The notes: generated by a model from the letters alone, not told the origin. A stretch of 64,000 nt of DNA from Actinomycetes bacterium (GCA_021792455.1 JAJYUP010000004.1:1-64000); one strand, 5' to 3'; shown: positions 8,391 through 17,840, counted from the stretch's first letter. Program-made: numbers and translations.

Positions 8391-9378
8391 GCTCGGTGCG
8401 CGCCCGCAGCGGCGGGAGGACGCTGAGCAGGCCGAGCGGACTGTGATCGACATCGACGCGACGCTGATCGGCGCGCACTCGCAGAAGGAGGGCGCCCAGG
8501 GCAACTTCGAGAAGGGTTACGGCCATCACCCCCTGCTCTGCTGTCTGGACGGCACGGGTGAGGCGCCCGCCGGGATCCTGAGGGAGGGCAAGGCCGGCTC
8601 GAACACCGCCTCGGATCACATCGCCGTGCTCGACCTCGCGCTGGAGCAACTCGATCGAGAGGCGCTGGAGGGCGATATCCTTCTGCGCGCCGACGGAGCC
8701 GGCCCAACGCACGAGCTGACCGTCTACTGCCGCGAGGCCCGGATGCGCTTCTCGGTCGGCTTCGATCTGGATGAGCGGGTCCGCGAAGCGATCCTCGCCA
8801 TGCCCCAGTCCGCGTGGATAAAGGCGATCCGCGCCGACGGCTCAGAGCGCCGGGACTCCGAGGTCTGCGAGATCACCGACCAGGTCGATCTCTCGGCCTG
8901 GCCCGAGGGCTCGCGGCTCTTCGCCAGGCGCACGAAGCTCAAGGAGGGCGAGCAGCAGTCCTTCGCCGATCACGACGGCTGCCGGCTGGCCGTGTTCTTG
9001 ACCGACCAGCCCGACCCGGACATCACAGTGCTCGACCTCACCCACCGCGGCCGCGCGCGCGTGGAGGACCGCATCCGCGAGGGCGAGGACTGCGGGCTTC
9101 AGAACCTGCCGTTCCGCTCCTTCGCTCACAACCGGGCATGGCTGTGACTCGTCGGGCTCGCCCGGGACCTGATCGCCTGGACCAAGCAGCTCGCTCTCGC
9201 AGAGCAGGCACGCTCGTGGGAGCTCGAGCGTCTGCGCTACCGCCTGCTTCACCAATCCGGGCGGATCGCCCGCCACGCACGCCGAACGACCCTGCGGCTC
9301 GCCCGCGACTGGCCGTGCTCGGAACAGCTCGCCACCGCGTTTGAGCGCCTGCAGGCGCTCCCAGCCCTCTCCGGCTGA
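8385..9378 (+). pseudogene. IS1380-family transposase, 5'-truncated with an in-frame TGA at 9145-9147
   Basis: TVIDIDATLIGAHSQKEGAQGNFEKGYGHHPLLCCLD...GSNTASDHIAVLDLALEQL...NRAWL*, then the same frame continues LVGLARDLIAWTKQLAL...LRYRLLHQSGRIARHARRTTLRLARDWPCSEQLATAFERLQAL. Confidence 0.85.
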
Positions 9379-9668
9379 CCGCCGGCGCCCCCGGCGCCCG
9401 CCGCGAACACGACCCTCAGCAGAGCCGTCGGCGTCAGCCTGCCCGCAAACGACTCTGGAGCGCTCCCCGCAACGCCCATCACCCGACAAACCCTCTGGAC
9501 GGTGGCCCCGGCAGCCTCCACCACCATGGCATGGCGCAGGCCCTCACGCCGCGCGCACGGCCCACTCGGCCGCTTACTGCAAGATCGAGGCTTGACGCAG
9601 AGAGCACCCTCACGCCGCACCTCGCGACGCGCACAGCAGTCTCACACGACGCATATGAGCGAGCGACC

Positions 9669-9887
9669 ATGAGCACTGTACAGCGAAATGACCGTGCGCC
9701 GGTCGGCAGACTCACCGCAGCCGACGTGATGTCGGTCTCCGAGGTCGCAGAGCTCCTGCACGTGCCGCGCTCCACCGTTTCCGACTGGGCGCGACGCGAC
9801 ATCCTGCCGAGCGTGAAGATCGGTCACCTCCGCCTCTGCGTCCGCCACCAGATCGAAGCGCGACTGCTCGGGTCCACGAAGGGCTGA
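9669..9887 (+). CDS. Helix-turn-helix (excisionase/MerR-like) DNA-binding protein
   Basis: MSVSEVAELLHVPRSTVSDWARRDILPSVKIGHLRLCVRHQIEARL. Confidence 0.75.
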   Translation: MSTVQRNDRAPVGRLTAADVMSVSEVAELLHVPRSTVSDWARRDILPSVKIGHLRLCVRHQIEARLLGSTKG

Positions 9888-9995
9888 GCAGCACGCGGTC
9901 GTCGAAGACGACTACGCGGAGGGCAATCCCCCCTCGACGCGACGGCTGTCCGTTACGCGATTGGAGCCGGCGGCTGGCGTAGACTGGCAAGGGTC

Positions 9996-10337
9996 ATGGC
10001 AAGCATGCGCACCCCGGAGCTTGGACCTGCGGCAAGGCCGGTCGCGGTGCCGGATGACCTCGACGCCCCGTCTCTGCGCAAGGCGACGGGACGGGTCGAG
10101 CTGCCGTCGCACATCCGCTGGAGCGGTCCCCCTGTGACCTATGACATGGCGGACCGCGCCGACCGCATGCGTGTCTATGAGCAGGTTCTGCGCGAGGGCA
10201 CCGAGGACGACGTGCGCTTCTACGTCGACGCCGCCGAGCTTGCCGAGGTCTTCGACGAGCTCGTGCTGCCGCCCGCCGTCCGAAGTGCGTGGGCTCAGTG
10301 GCTGCAGCGCGGACACCGCGCCGCTGCGCGGTGCTGA
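9996..10337 (+). CDS. Hypothetical protein, candidate antitoxin partner of the AbiEii-like gene
   Basis: Good ORF immediately upstream of and overlapping the NTase ORF; no recognised family. Confidence 0.55.
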   Translation: MASMRTPELGPAARPVAVPDDLDAPSLRKATGRVELPSHIRWSGPPVTYDMADRADRMRVYEQVLREGTEDDVRFYVDAAELAEVFDELVLPPAVRSAWAQWLQRGHRAAARC

Positions 10338-10960
10338 GCCGGCTGCAGGAGGAGGTCGCCGAGCTGATCGTCGGCCTCGATGAGGCCGAGGGCTTCGCGC
10401 TGGCCGGTGGAGCGGCTCTGATTCTGCGCGGCGAAGTTCAGCGCACGACTCGCGACCTCGACTTCTTCGGGCTCACCAGCGAGGCTGTCGAGGCTCTTGT
10501 GCCCGCTGTCGAGCGCGCCCTGCGCGCGGACGGCCTCGAGGTGCGAAGGGTGCGAACGGCTCCGGGCTTCGCCCGCCTGCTTGTCGAGCGTGGCGAGGAC
10601 ACGACCGAGGTCGATATAGGCGCCGACGCGCGGCTCTTTCCCTCCGAGCCGAGCCGTCTGGCACCAACCTTGAGCGCTCAGGAGCTCGCGGTGGACAAGG
10701 TGCTCGCCGTCTTCGGACGAGCTGAGGCGAGGGACTTCGCCGACCTCATGGACGTCGAACCGCAACATGGCTTCGATCATCTCTGCCAGCTCGCGGCGGA
10801 GAAGGACCGCGGCTTCGATCTGCACGTCTTCGCGGAAATGCTCGACCGCTTCGAGCGACTCCGACGCGACGAGTTCGAGCTGGACGACGCCCGCTACGAG
10901 CGCCTGACCAACCTCGTCGAGACATGGCGCCAGCAAGCGATCGACCTCGCCGCCCGATGA
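10289..10960 (+). CDS. AbiEii/AbiGii-like nucleotidyltransferase (toxin-type)
   Basis: FALAGGAALILRGEVQRTTRDLDFFG...TTEVDIGADARLFPSEPSRLAPTLSAQELAVDKVLAVFGRAEARDFADLMDV: NTase GG...D-x-D pattern and lysine/RDxxD motif. Start may be further in (near 10330). Confidence 0.75.
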   Translation: MGSVAAARTPRRCAVLSRLQEEVAELIVGLDEAEGFALAGGAALILRGEVQRTTRDLDFFGLTSEAVEALVPAVERALRADGLEVRRVRTAPGFARLLVERGEDTTEVDIGADARLFPSEPSRLAPTLSAQELAVDKVLAVFGRAEARDFADLMDVEPQHGFDHLCQLAAEKDRGFDLHVFAEMLDRFERLRRDEFELDDARYERLTNLVETWRQQAIDLAAR

Positions 10961-10976
10961 GGGCGCGCTATACGGG

Positions 10977-11093
10977 GACGCCGCCCGTGCGCTCGAGCAC
11001 AGCGGCGCCGAACCTGGACGCCCAGAGGCGTTCCTGCGCCGCCTCTGCGGCGATCCTCCCGAGGGCGCCGGCGGCAACTCGGAGGCAGAGTGA
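10977..11093 (+). pseudogene. C-terminal fragment sharing sequence with the gene fragment at 6901-7263
   Basis: DAARALEHSGAEPGRPEAFLRRLCGDPPEGAGGNSEAE*; DNA 10982-11016 matches 7224-7258 with two mismatches. Confidence 0.4.
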
Positions 11094-11378
11094 TCAGGCG
11101 TGATGCCGATGCCGGGTCGCCGGCACAGTGATCGGCGGTCGCGGAGCGGTGAAAGGACAGCAGGCGAGAGAGGATTCGATAGATCGTGCCGGACCGCAGG
11201 CTCCACTCGCTGGGCTCGGCGGTCACGGCACAGATCAGATCGAGCTGTCAGATATACGCGACTCTCGCCTCACCGCTCGGTCAGAGGGCGCGGGGCCAGG
11301 CATCCGATCGGCACCCATCCTCGCGGCGGCACCCATCCTCTCAGCGCGACGGATGGATCACCTGAGAGGCGGTGCCGG

Positions 11379-11394
11379 GTTAGGCTAGCCTAAC
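11379..11394. promoter_or_regulatory. Perfect 16-bp palindrome GTTAGGCTAGCCTAAC, DtxR/IdeR-like operator candidate
   Basis: Exact palindrome ending 3 nt before the GTG start at 11398; resembles the half-site TTAGGNTAG.CTAA of actinobacterial iron boxes. Confidence 0.5.
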
Positions 11395-11397
11395 ATC

Positions 11398-12714
11398 GTG
11401 CCTGAGACGCCCGCCGCTCCGAAGCCGCCCCTGCCGGCAGCGCGCTGGCGCGTGCAGTCCACGATCGCGGGAGCAGGCATCCTCGTTGGAAGCTACGACC
11501 TCGCCGCGATCTCGGTCGCGCTCGCGCCGCTGCGGACGAGGTGGCATCTGGCGAGCGGCGTTGTGACGACGCTCGGCACCGCGACGCTTCTCGGCATGCT
11601 GCTCGGGTCGCTCGCGACCGGGTTCCTCGCCGATCGGTTCGGACGACGCCGCATCGTCGTCGCCGACGTCGCGCTGTTCATCCTCACCGCCGCAGCGGGA
11701 GCTCTCGCACCGGACTTCGCGGTGCTCGCCGGCGCGCGCCTGCTCAGCGGCTTCGCGGTCGGCGTCGACTTCGCCGTCGTGTTCCCCTTCGTTGCCGAGA
11801 CCGCTCCACGGGCCAGGCGGGGCGAAGCGATGGCCTGGATCATGTGGTCTGCGAACTTCGGAACGCTCGCTGCATACGGAGCCGGAGCGCTGCTGCTCCA
11901 CATCTCCGAGGCGGCGGGTTGGCGGTTCGCCCTGGCGCTCGGGGGCCTGCTCGCGCTGCCGCTGCTGGCGCTTCGCCGCGAGCTCCTCGATCCTCCGCAG
12001 TGGCACGCAGCACGCCTGCCGGACCTCGCCGGGATTCTGCGCTCCGTCACTCACTCGAGCCGCCGGCGACCACTGTCCGTCGCGGCTGTCGCGACGTTCT
12101 GCTATCAGGTCGGAGATCAGGGGATCGGCCTCGTGCTGCCGTTCCTGCTCGCGGCAGTGCTCGTGACCTCGGCGGCCGGCGGAGCCCTTGGCGCCGCAGC
12201 GGTGAAGGCGGTGACCATTCCCGCCTCGACGCTGACGATCGTGCTGATCGAGCGCCTCGGGCGCCCGAGGCTGCAGGTCGCCGGGTTCCTCGGCAGGGGC
12301 CTCGCCTTCGTGCTGCTCGGCGTGCTGCTGATGATGAGCGCGGCGCTGTCGGCGTGGCTGATCTGCCTGCTTTTGGCGATCGGCTACTTCTTCGGCGCGG
12401 CCGGGCCAGACAAGACCACCGTGATCCTGCCCGCCGAGTCGTTCCCCTCCGAGGTGCGCAGCGCAAGCCAGGGGATCAGCCAGGCGGCAGGGCGTCTCGG
12501 CGGCATCGTCGGCGTCACCGCCTACGGGCTGCTGGCCGGCGCCGGCGGGCCCGGCGCCGCCCTTCTGTTCTTCGGGGCGGCAGCGCTCCTCGGCGCGGGG
12601 GTCACGCTCGCCGCACCCGCGCTGCAATCCTCTTCGGGACCGGCGCCACCGCACGACGGCGGCGCGCCGGTTTGGGAGGAGGCCGCAGCCGACGCGTTCA
12701 CGCAGCGACGCTGA
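11398..12714 (+). CDS. MFS transporter (sugar-porter-like)
   Basis: GTG start; 12 hydrophobic segments; GFLADRFGRRRIVVADVALF and PAESFPSEVRSASQGISQAAGRLGGIVG motifs. Confidence 0.85.
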   Translation: MPETPAAPKPPLPAARWRVQSTIAGAGILVGSYDLAAISVALAPLRTRWHLASGVVTTLGTATLLGMLLGSLATGFLADRFGRRRIVVADVALFILTAAAGALAPDFAVLAGARLLSGFAVGVDFAVVFPFVAETAPRARRGEAMAWIMWSANFGTLAAYGAGALLLHISEAAGWRFALALGGLLALPLLALRRELLDPPQWHAARLPDLAGILRSVTHSSRRRPLSVAAVATFCYQVGDQGIGLVLPFLLAAVLVTSAAGGALGAAAVKAVTIPASTLTIVLIERLGRPRLQVAGFLGRGLAFVLLGVLLMMSAALSAWLICLLLAIGYFFGAAGPDKTTVILPAESFPSEVRSASQGISQAAGRLGGIVGVTAYGLLAGAGGPGAALLFFGAAALLGAGVTLAAPALQSSSGPAPPHDGGAPVWEEAAADAFTQRR

Positions 12715-12807
12715 GTATCATCTGCGGCCGGACTGACATCAGCAGCCGGGCTCGGCAGAGCAGATCCGGCATGCTGGGTTCGGCGACGACGTTGAGGGGA
12801 AACGGCA

Positions 12808-15800
12808 GTGACGGACAGTTCGGCAGGATTGCGGGGGCGCACCAGACGGCTGAGGTGCAGCGTGTCATCGGCCATCCTTCTGGCGATCGCGGTCCTTCTC
12901 GCCGCCGCGCTCCTCAGGCCCGGCGAGGCCCGCGCGGAAGCGACGGTGAAGATCGGGCCGGCGGAAGCCTCAGAAGCGCTGTTCGTCGCTGGCGACGTGA
13001 GCAGGCTGAGCGCCGTGCCCGCCGGCACGAAGGACGTGATCCTCGAAGAGGCGCTCCAGCAGCTCTACGCCGACGAACCTGAACTGGCGCCGGCGACTGC
13101 GGAGGGCGACATCTCGAAGATGGAGGCACTGCTGGAAGCCCCCTCCGCACCTTCGAACGCGAGCCTCCAGCTGATGGCGGGCAACCAGCGGATCATCGCG
13201 ATCCTCGCCGCTCTCGAGCGCGCCCCCGAATCTTCGGAAGGCGGACTGCCGGCACCTGCGAAGCTCGCCGTCACGCACCTGGCCGCCGACGCCCTCTCCG
13301 GATCGGCGGACATATTCGCGAAAGCCGAGGTGCCGAAGTACTTCGAACCCTTTGCGAGCGCTCGCACGAACCTCACCTTCACCTCCTTCTCGCCCACCCA
13401 CGTGCTGCGGGCCACGCACCAGCTCGCCTCGCGGGACAAGCTCTTTGGGCAGGCCCGCGATGCCCTCTGGGGCAAGGCGAGCGAAGAGAGCGTCTTCTCT
13501 GAATGGCGGCAGCTGCTCGCCGAAAGCGCTGTGCTGAGATCGCCTGCGCTGAAGGCGCTGCGCGAAGCGATCGAAGCTGGCGGCGGCACGCTCACCGAGG
13601 AACCCGCCGCGCTCGCGAAGCTGTTCAGCGAAAGCCAGAAGACGACGCAGGAACAGTCCTGCGCGCACGGAGCAGGCGAAGAAGAAATCGGAGGGGAGAC
13701 GATCGAAGGCCTCCCGCGGCTGAAGTGCAGCGGCGGCGCCCTCTACGAAGACGCGCACACCCCGCGCCGCTGCACTGAAAAGAGCCGCTGCGAAGCGGAA
13801 CTGAAAGAACTCGCGGCGAAAGACCTCACCGAGCGCCAGATCATCGACGAAGAGCGCGCGACGATGGTCGCCGCCGCCGAACTGCTGCGCCCCTCGGACA
13901 ACAAGGCCGCCGAACTGCAGGCGGCGACCGCCCAAGCCCAGGCGCAGATCAGCGAAGAGGAAACCGCCTACGCCAACTACGAAGCCGAACAGGCCGAGAA
14001 GCAGGCGATCGCCGGCGGCGTGAAGGAGGGCCTCGAGGGCAGTGCCGCCGCCCTCGCGCTCGCAACCGGCAACTACTCGGAAGGCATGAGCGGACTGATA
14101 GGCGTCGGCTTCGAACTCTACGAAAACGCGGAAGGCGCACTTTCCAACCCGCCGCCGGGGCCCCAGGAAATCACGCTGCAGGATCTCGCAGACATCAGCA
14201 CTCAGCTCTCCGGCTTCCAGCAGTACACCCAGGAAGCGTTCCACGCAATCAACACGCAGCTCGCGCAGCTCTCCGCCCAGCTCGCCCGCGAAAACTACGA
14301 GCTCAAACAGGAACTGAGCGCGCTCGGCGAACGGCTCGAGCGCGTGCAGGGCACGATCTACGCCCTCCAGGACGAGGTGAAGGAACTGTTCGCCGCCGAG
14401 ACGAAGGCGAACCTCCAGAGCACCATCGAAGACAGCATCGGCTGGCTTGCGAGGACCGGGGAACCGCTCTCCGGGCCAAAGGTCCAGGAAGCGCTCGTCG
14501 CCCTGAAAAAATTCGGCACGGAAATCGCGAAAAGCTCGCTCGTCAACGCGCCCGAAACCCAGCCATTCACCTTCGAAGGCGCCTACCGCCAGCTGACCTC
14601 GAAAACGACCGGCGAACCCTCTGAACTCGGCGAAGACGTCGGCTACCTCGCACGCTTCCCAAGCGAACAGGGCTGGGTCACAACCCTCGCCCCCTCCTCG
14701 CTCGCGAACACCGTCTTCTGGTCGGAAAGCGGCCAAGCATACGGACAGCTGATGCTCGAAAACGCGAGCCACGTGACTGCACCGGACGTCGCCGGGCTCG
14801 ATGAACTCGAACGGGAAGGCGCGAACCTCGAGAAGGCGGAGAGCGCCTGGTCAGCGCACTCTGGAGGCTCCGGCTCGCGGACGGGCAACGCGATCCTCGA
14901 CCATGCCATCAGCGACGTCGAAGAAGCCGCCTACGGGAAAGGTCTCGACGGCGGCCCCGCCGTCCAGTCCCTGCTCAGCGAACAAGCGCAGAAGAGCTTC
15001 GAAACAGCGCTCGAAAAAGCGCTGAAAACGACGGAGCCGAACCCGACGGGGCTCACCCTGTGGGGCGGCGCGAAGCAGGCCTTCTCCGCGAGAAGCGTCG
15101 CGGAAGCGCAATATCCCGCGCTGAAGTGGAGCGAATGCTCAGGAAGCGAAGGCAAAAACGGCACGGTGGCCATGCCCGAATCTTTCATCGAAAGCCTGCC
15201 GCCGTCGCTCATCGACGGCGTTCGGCTCGGCGTGATCGGCGCCCCGAAATCCGGCGCGCCGCTCACCCTGCAAGTCTGCCGGAAGATCACGAAGAAAGAG
15301 AGCAACGGCGCCACCATCAAATCTGAACGCTACGAAGAACCGTGCAGCGTCGACGTCGGCAACGACTGCAATGTCTTCTATGAAGCCGAAGCGACGGAGG
15401 AATACGAAGAAGAATCCGTCACCGAGCAGCTCACCCTGAAGCGGTCTGAAACCGGCGAAACCATCGCCGAATCGAGCGTCGCCGAATGCAAGCAGACAGC
15501 GCTGTTCTGGAAAGGGAAAGGCTACTTCGAATCCTGGGATCCGACGACGAAAGGCGCGTACGGGTTCGAAGTCAAACACACGGCGCTCGGAGGCTCCTTC
15601 GAAAACGAACGCCACGTCGGAACGATCGACCGTCTCTACTGGACCGGCAAAACCTTGAACTGGGAATACACGGGAACGGCGCTCCAAGGCGGCCACTGCC
15701 CCTACGAAGGATCAGTCGAAAGTGCCGGCATCGAGTACGCCAACTACGCGCCCGGCGAAAGCCCGTTCACCTCCAGCGAGGAACCGCAGGTGGTCGAAGC

Positions 15801-17619
15801 GATCGACGGCCTCCTGCGCGAACTCCAGGAGAAAGCCTACGGCGAAGGTCTGAAAGCACTCGAACAGAACCCGCCTGAAAGCCTCGGCGGCGCGAGGGCG
15901 CTCGTTCAGAGCTACGTCAAGCTCGGCCTGCCCCAGGCGGTCGGCAGCGACCCCGAGCTGCAGAGCGACGTCGAGGGCCTGGGCGCCCAGTTCCTCGACC
16001 CCGAACCCGGCATCCCACGTTCGCTTCCCGCAGAGGTCGAGGCGCTGGTTGGGAGCTGGATCCACCGCCTGAAGGAATCGAGCTCGACGGGGCTCGAAAA
16101 GCTGCTCGAAGACGATCTCATCGGCGAAGTGAAGCAGCGCGCCCAGGCCTGGATCTCTCAGATCGCAGAACAGGTGAAGCCATACATCGAAGGCAAGGTC
16201 ACCGGGTTCGGCAGCTCTGCGGAACCCGTATCAGAGCAGCCCGCGCTCGTCGAATCTGCGTTGAACCGGCTCCAGCTGACGAGGGACGTGCTGAGCGAAG
16301 CGAGAGCTCCAAGCGCCGAAACGCTCACCCCGGTCGGGCTCGGCAGAAGCGAAGCGACGCTCCGCGCCGAAGTCGCGCCGGACGGCGGCGCGGTGGAATC
16401 GTGCCTCTTCGAATACGGCTCGACTGAATCCTACGGCCAGTCGATCGAATGCTCGACGGTGCCGAAGGCCGGTGAAAAGGCGGCGATCGTGACGGCGAAG
16501 GTGACGAACTGGACGCCGGAAGGCAGCTTCCACGAGCGAATCGTCGTGAAGACCTGGGGCGGGACGAGCTACGGGCAGGACGTGAAGGTTCAGCTGGCCC
16601 AGGCGACGAAGTCGCCGTCTGGCGGGCTGATCCTGATGAGCACAGACACGCCAGGGGCAACGATCGGCAAGCTGCAGGACGAAGCGCTGCCTGAAGGGAC
16701 GCCCCTGCCGACAGGCGCTGCGCAGCTCGTCGGCATGATCAGCTTCACGGTGAACGTGACACCCGGCGGCAGCGCGCGCGTTCGGATCGAACTGCCGAGC
16801 GGCGACGTGCCGACCGCTCTCTACAAGCTGCTGCACAAGCGCAGCGGCGGAGAGGAATACGTCGAAGTGCCCGCCTCCGTGTACACGATCGCCGGCAACG
16901 TGATCGAACTGACGCTCGTCGACGGCGGTCCTGACGACGAAGACGGCGAAGCAAACGGCGTGATCGTCGATCCGCTCGTGCCCGTCGTTCTCTCCTCCGC
17001 AAAGCCGACCTCGCCGTCGGCGCCCTCCCCATCGCCCACGCCGCCTGCGAAACCAAGCACAGCCAAAGCGCCGCACGTGCAGCGGAAGCTGCCGCCTGAG
17101 TGCGTGAGCGACGGGCTTGCGACGATCCGCCCAGGCGAGCTCAGGCTGCCCGCAGGAGCGCGGATCGAGCGCAGCGAGATCATCGTCGACGGGAAGGTCG
17201 TGGCGATCCTCGGGCCGGGCAGCAGCGCCGCAATCGTGAGCTTCGCGCCCGCACGCAAAGGCCCCTACAGGCTCACGGTCCTCGCAAAGCTGACGAATGG
17301 GCACACGATCAGAAGGCAGATCGTCCTGCACCCCTGCGGCCGCGCGGCGAGATCGCTGCCGACGTGCCTGGTGGGCAGCACGGCGACGGTGCGCCTCAGC
17401 GCGTTGAAGCTGCCAAGAGGCGTAGAGGTCAGGCGGGCGGACGTCATCATCAACGGCCGGGTGATCGCGCAGCTCTCCGCGCACGGCGTGGGCGCGATCG
17501 TGAACGTCGGCAGGCAGCAGAAGGGCGGCTACACCGCAACGCTTGTCGCAAAGCTCTCGAACGGACACACGCTGAGAAGGCGGCTGGTCTTCAAGAGCTG
17601 CAGCAGGCACCGCCGCTGA
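12808..17619 (+). CDS. Very large secreted protein (1603 aa), unknown function, with C-terminal tandem domains
   Basis: GTG start; signal peptide SSAILLAIAVLLAAALLRPGEARAEA; FEYGSTESYGQS-type beta module; two C-terminal repeats at about 17090-17610. Confidence 0.85.
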   Translation: MTDSSAGLRGRTRRLRCSVSSAILLAIAVLLAAALLRPGEARAEATVKIGPAEASEALFVAGDVSRLSAVPAGTKDVILEEALQQLYADEPELAPATAEGDISKMEALLEAPSAPSNASLQLMAGNQRIIAILAALERAPESSEGGLPAPAKLAVTHLAADALSGSADIFAKAEVPKYFEPFASARTNLTFTSFSPTHVLRATHQLASRDKLFGQARDALWGKASEESVFSEWRQLLAESAVLRSPALKALREAIEAGGGTLTEEPAALAKLFSESQKTTQEQSCAHGAGEEEIGGETIEGLPRLKCSGGALYEDAHTPRRCTEKSRCEAELKELAAKDLTERQIIDEERATMVAAAELLRPSDNKAAELQAATAQAQAQISEEETAYANYEAEQAEKQAIAGGVKEGLEGSAAALALATGNYSEGMSGLIGVGFELYENAEGALSNPPPGPQEITLQDLADISTQLSGFQQYTQEAFHAINTQLAQLSAQLARENYELKQELSALGERLERVQGTIYALQDEVKELFAAETKANLQSTIEDSIGWLARTGEPLSGPKVQEALVALKKFGTEIAKSSLVNAPETQPFTFEGAYRQLTSKTTGEPSELGEDVGYLARFPSEQGWVTTLAPSSLANTVFWSESGQAYGQLMLENASHVTAPDVAGLDELEREGANLEKAESAWSAHSGGSGSRTGNAILDHAISDVEEAAYGKGLDGGPAVQSLLSEQAQKSFETALEKALKTTEPNPTGLTLWGGAKQAFSARSVAEAQYPALKWSECSGSEGKNGTVAMPESFIESLPPSLIDGVRLGVIGAPKSGAPLTLQVCRKITKKESNGATIKSERYEEPCSVDVGNDCNVFYEAEATEEYEEESVTEQLTLKRSETGETIAESSVAECKQTALFWKGKGYFESWDPTTKGAYGFEVKHTALGGSFENERHVGTIDRLYWTGKTLNWEYTGTALQGGHCPYEGSVESAGIEYANYAPGESPFTSSEEPQVVEAIDGLLRELQEKAYGEGLKALEQNPPESLGGARALVQSYVKLGLPQAVGSDPELQSDVEGLGAQFLDPEPGIPRSLPAEVEALVGSWIHRLKESSSTGLEKLLEDDLIGEVKQRAQAWISQIAEQVKPYIEGKVTGFGSSAEPVSEQPALVESALNRLQLTRDVLSEARAPSAETLTPVGLGRSEATLRAEVAPDGGAVESCLFEYGSTESYGQSIECSTVPKAGEKAAIVTAKVTNWTPEGSFHERIVVKTWGGTSYGQDVKVQLAQATKSPSGGLILMSTDTPGATIGKLQDEALPEGTPLPTGAAQLVGMISFTVNVTPGGSARVRIELPSGDVPTALYKLLHKRSGGEEYVEVPASVYTIAGNVIELTLVDGGPDDEDGEANGVIVDPLVPVVLSSAKPTSPSAPSPSPTPPAKPSTAKAPHVQRKLPPECVSDGLATIRPGELRLPAGARIERSEIIVDGKVVAILGPGSSAAIVSFAPARKGPYRLTVLAKLTNGHTIRRQIVLHPCGRAARSLPTCLVGSTATVRLSALKLPRGVEVRRADVIINGRVIAQLSAHGVGAIVNVGRQQKGGYTATLVAKLSNGHTLRRRLVFKSCSRHRR

Positions 17620-17651
17620 GAAGCTTCGGCGCGCAGCGCTGCTCCCAGGCG

Positions 17652-17680
17652 TTGCATCGATCCGCCATCAGTGGTAGGTT
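17652..17680 (+). promoter_or_regulatory. Sigma-70-type promoter driving the riboswitch transcript
   Basis: TTGCAT-17 nt-TAGGTT. Confidence 0.4.
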
Positions 17681-17682
17681 GA

Positions 17683-17840
17683 GCGCCGTTCGTGCCGAAT
17701 CCTCGCCCCCAAGGGGGCTTGGAGCGGGGGACCCAAGGCGGCCGCGAGGCCGCAGGGGCGAACCGCCACATCTGTGGCGCAGCGCGATGCGCGAGCCCGA
17801 CAGCTGACCCCGTAGGCGCCCGGAAAACCGAAAGGACGCA
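17683..17840 (+). ncRNA. Cyclic di-AMP riboswitch (ydaO-yuaA type)
   Basis: Ordered conserved blocks: TGCCGAATCC, GCGGGGGACCCAA, GGGGCGAA, CAGCTGACCCCGTAGGCG and AAAGGACG; directly upstream of a peptidoglycan-associated protein gene. Confidence 0.88.

Noticed and set aside
11380-12654. 424-aa minus-strand ORF opposite the MFS gene
   Set aside because: Low-complexity Arg/Gln/His composition; the opposite frame is a clear 12-TM transporter.
12970-14772. 600-aa minus-strand ORF opposite the giant secreted gene (also 15139-15696 and 16231-17610)
   Set aside because: Mirror ORF created by stop-poor GC-rich codons; Phe/Arg-biased, no motif or start context, while the plus strand has a signal peptide and recognisable modules.
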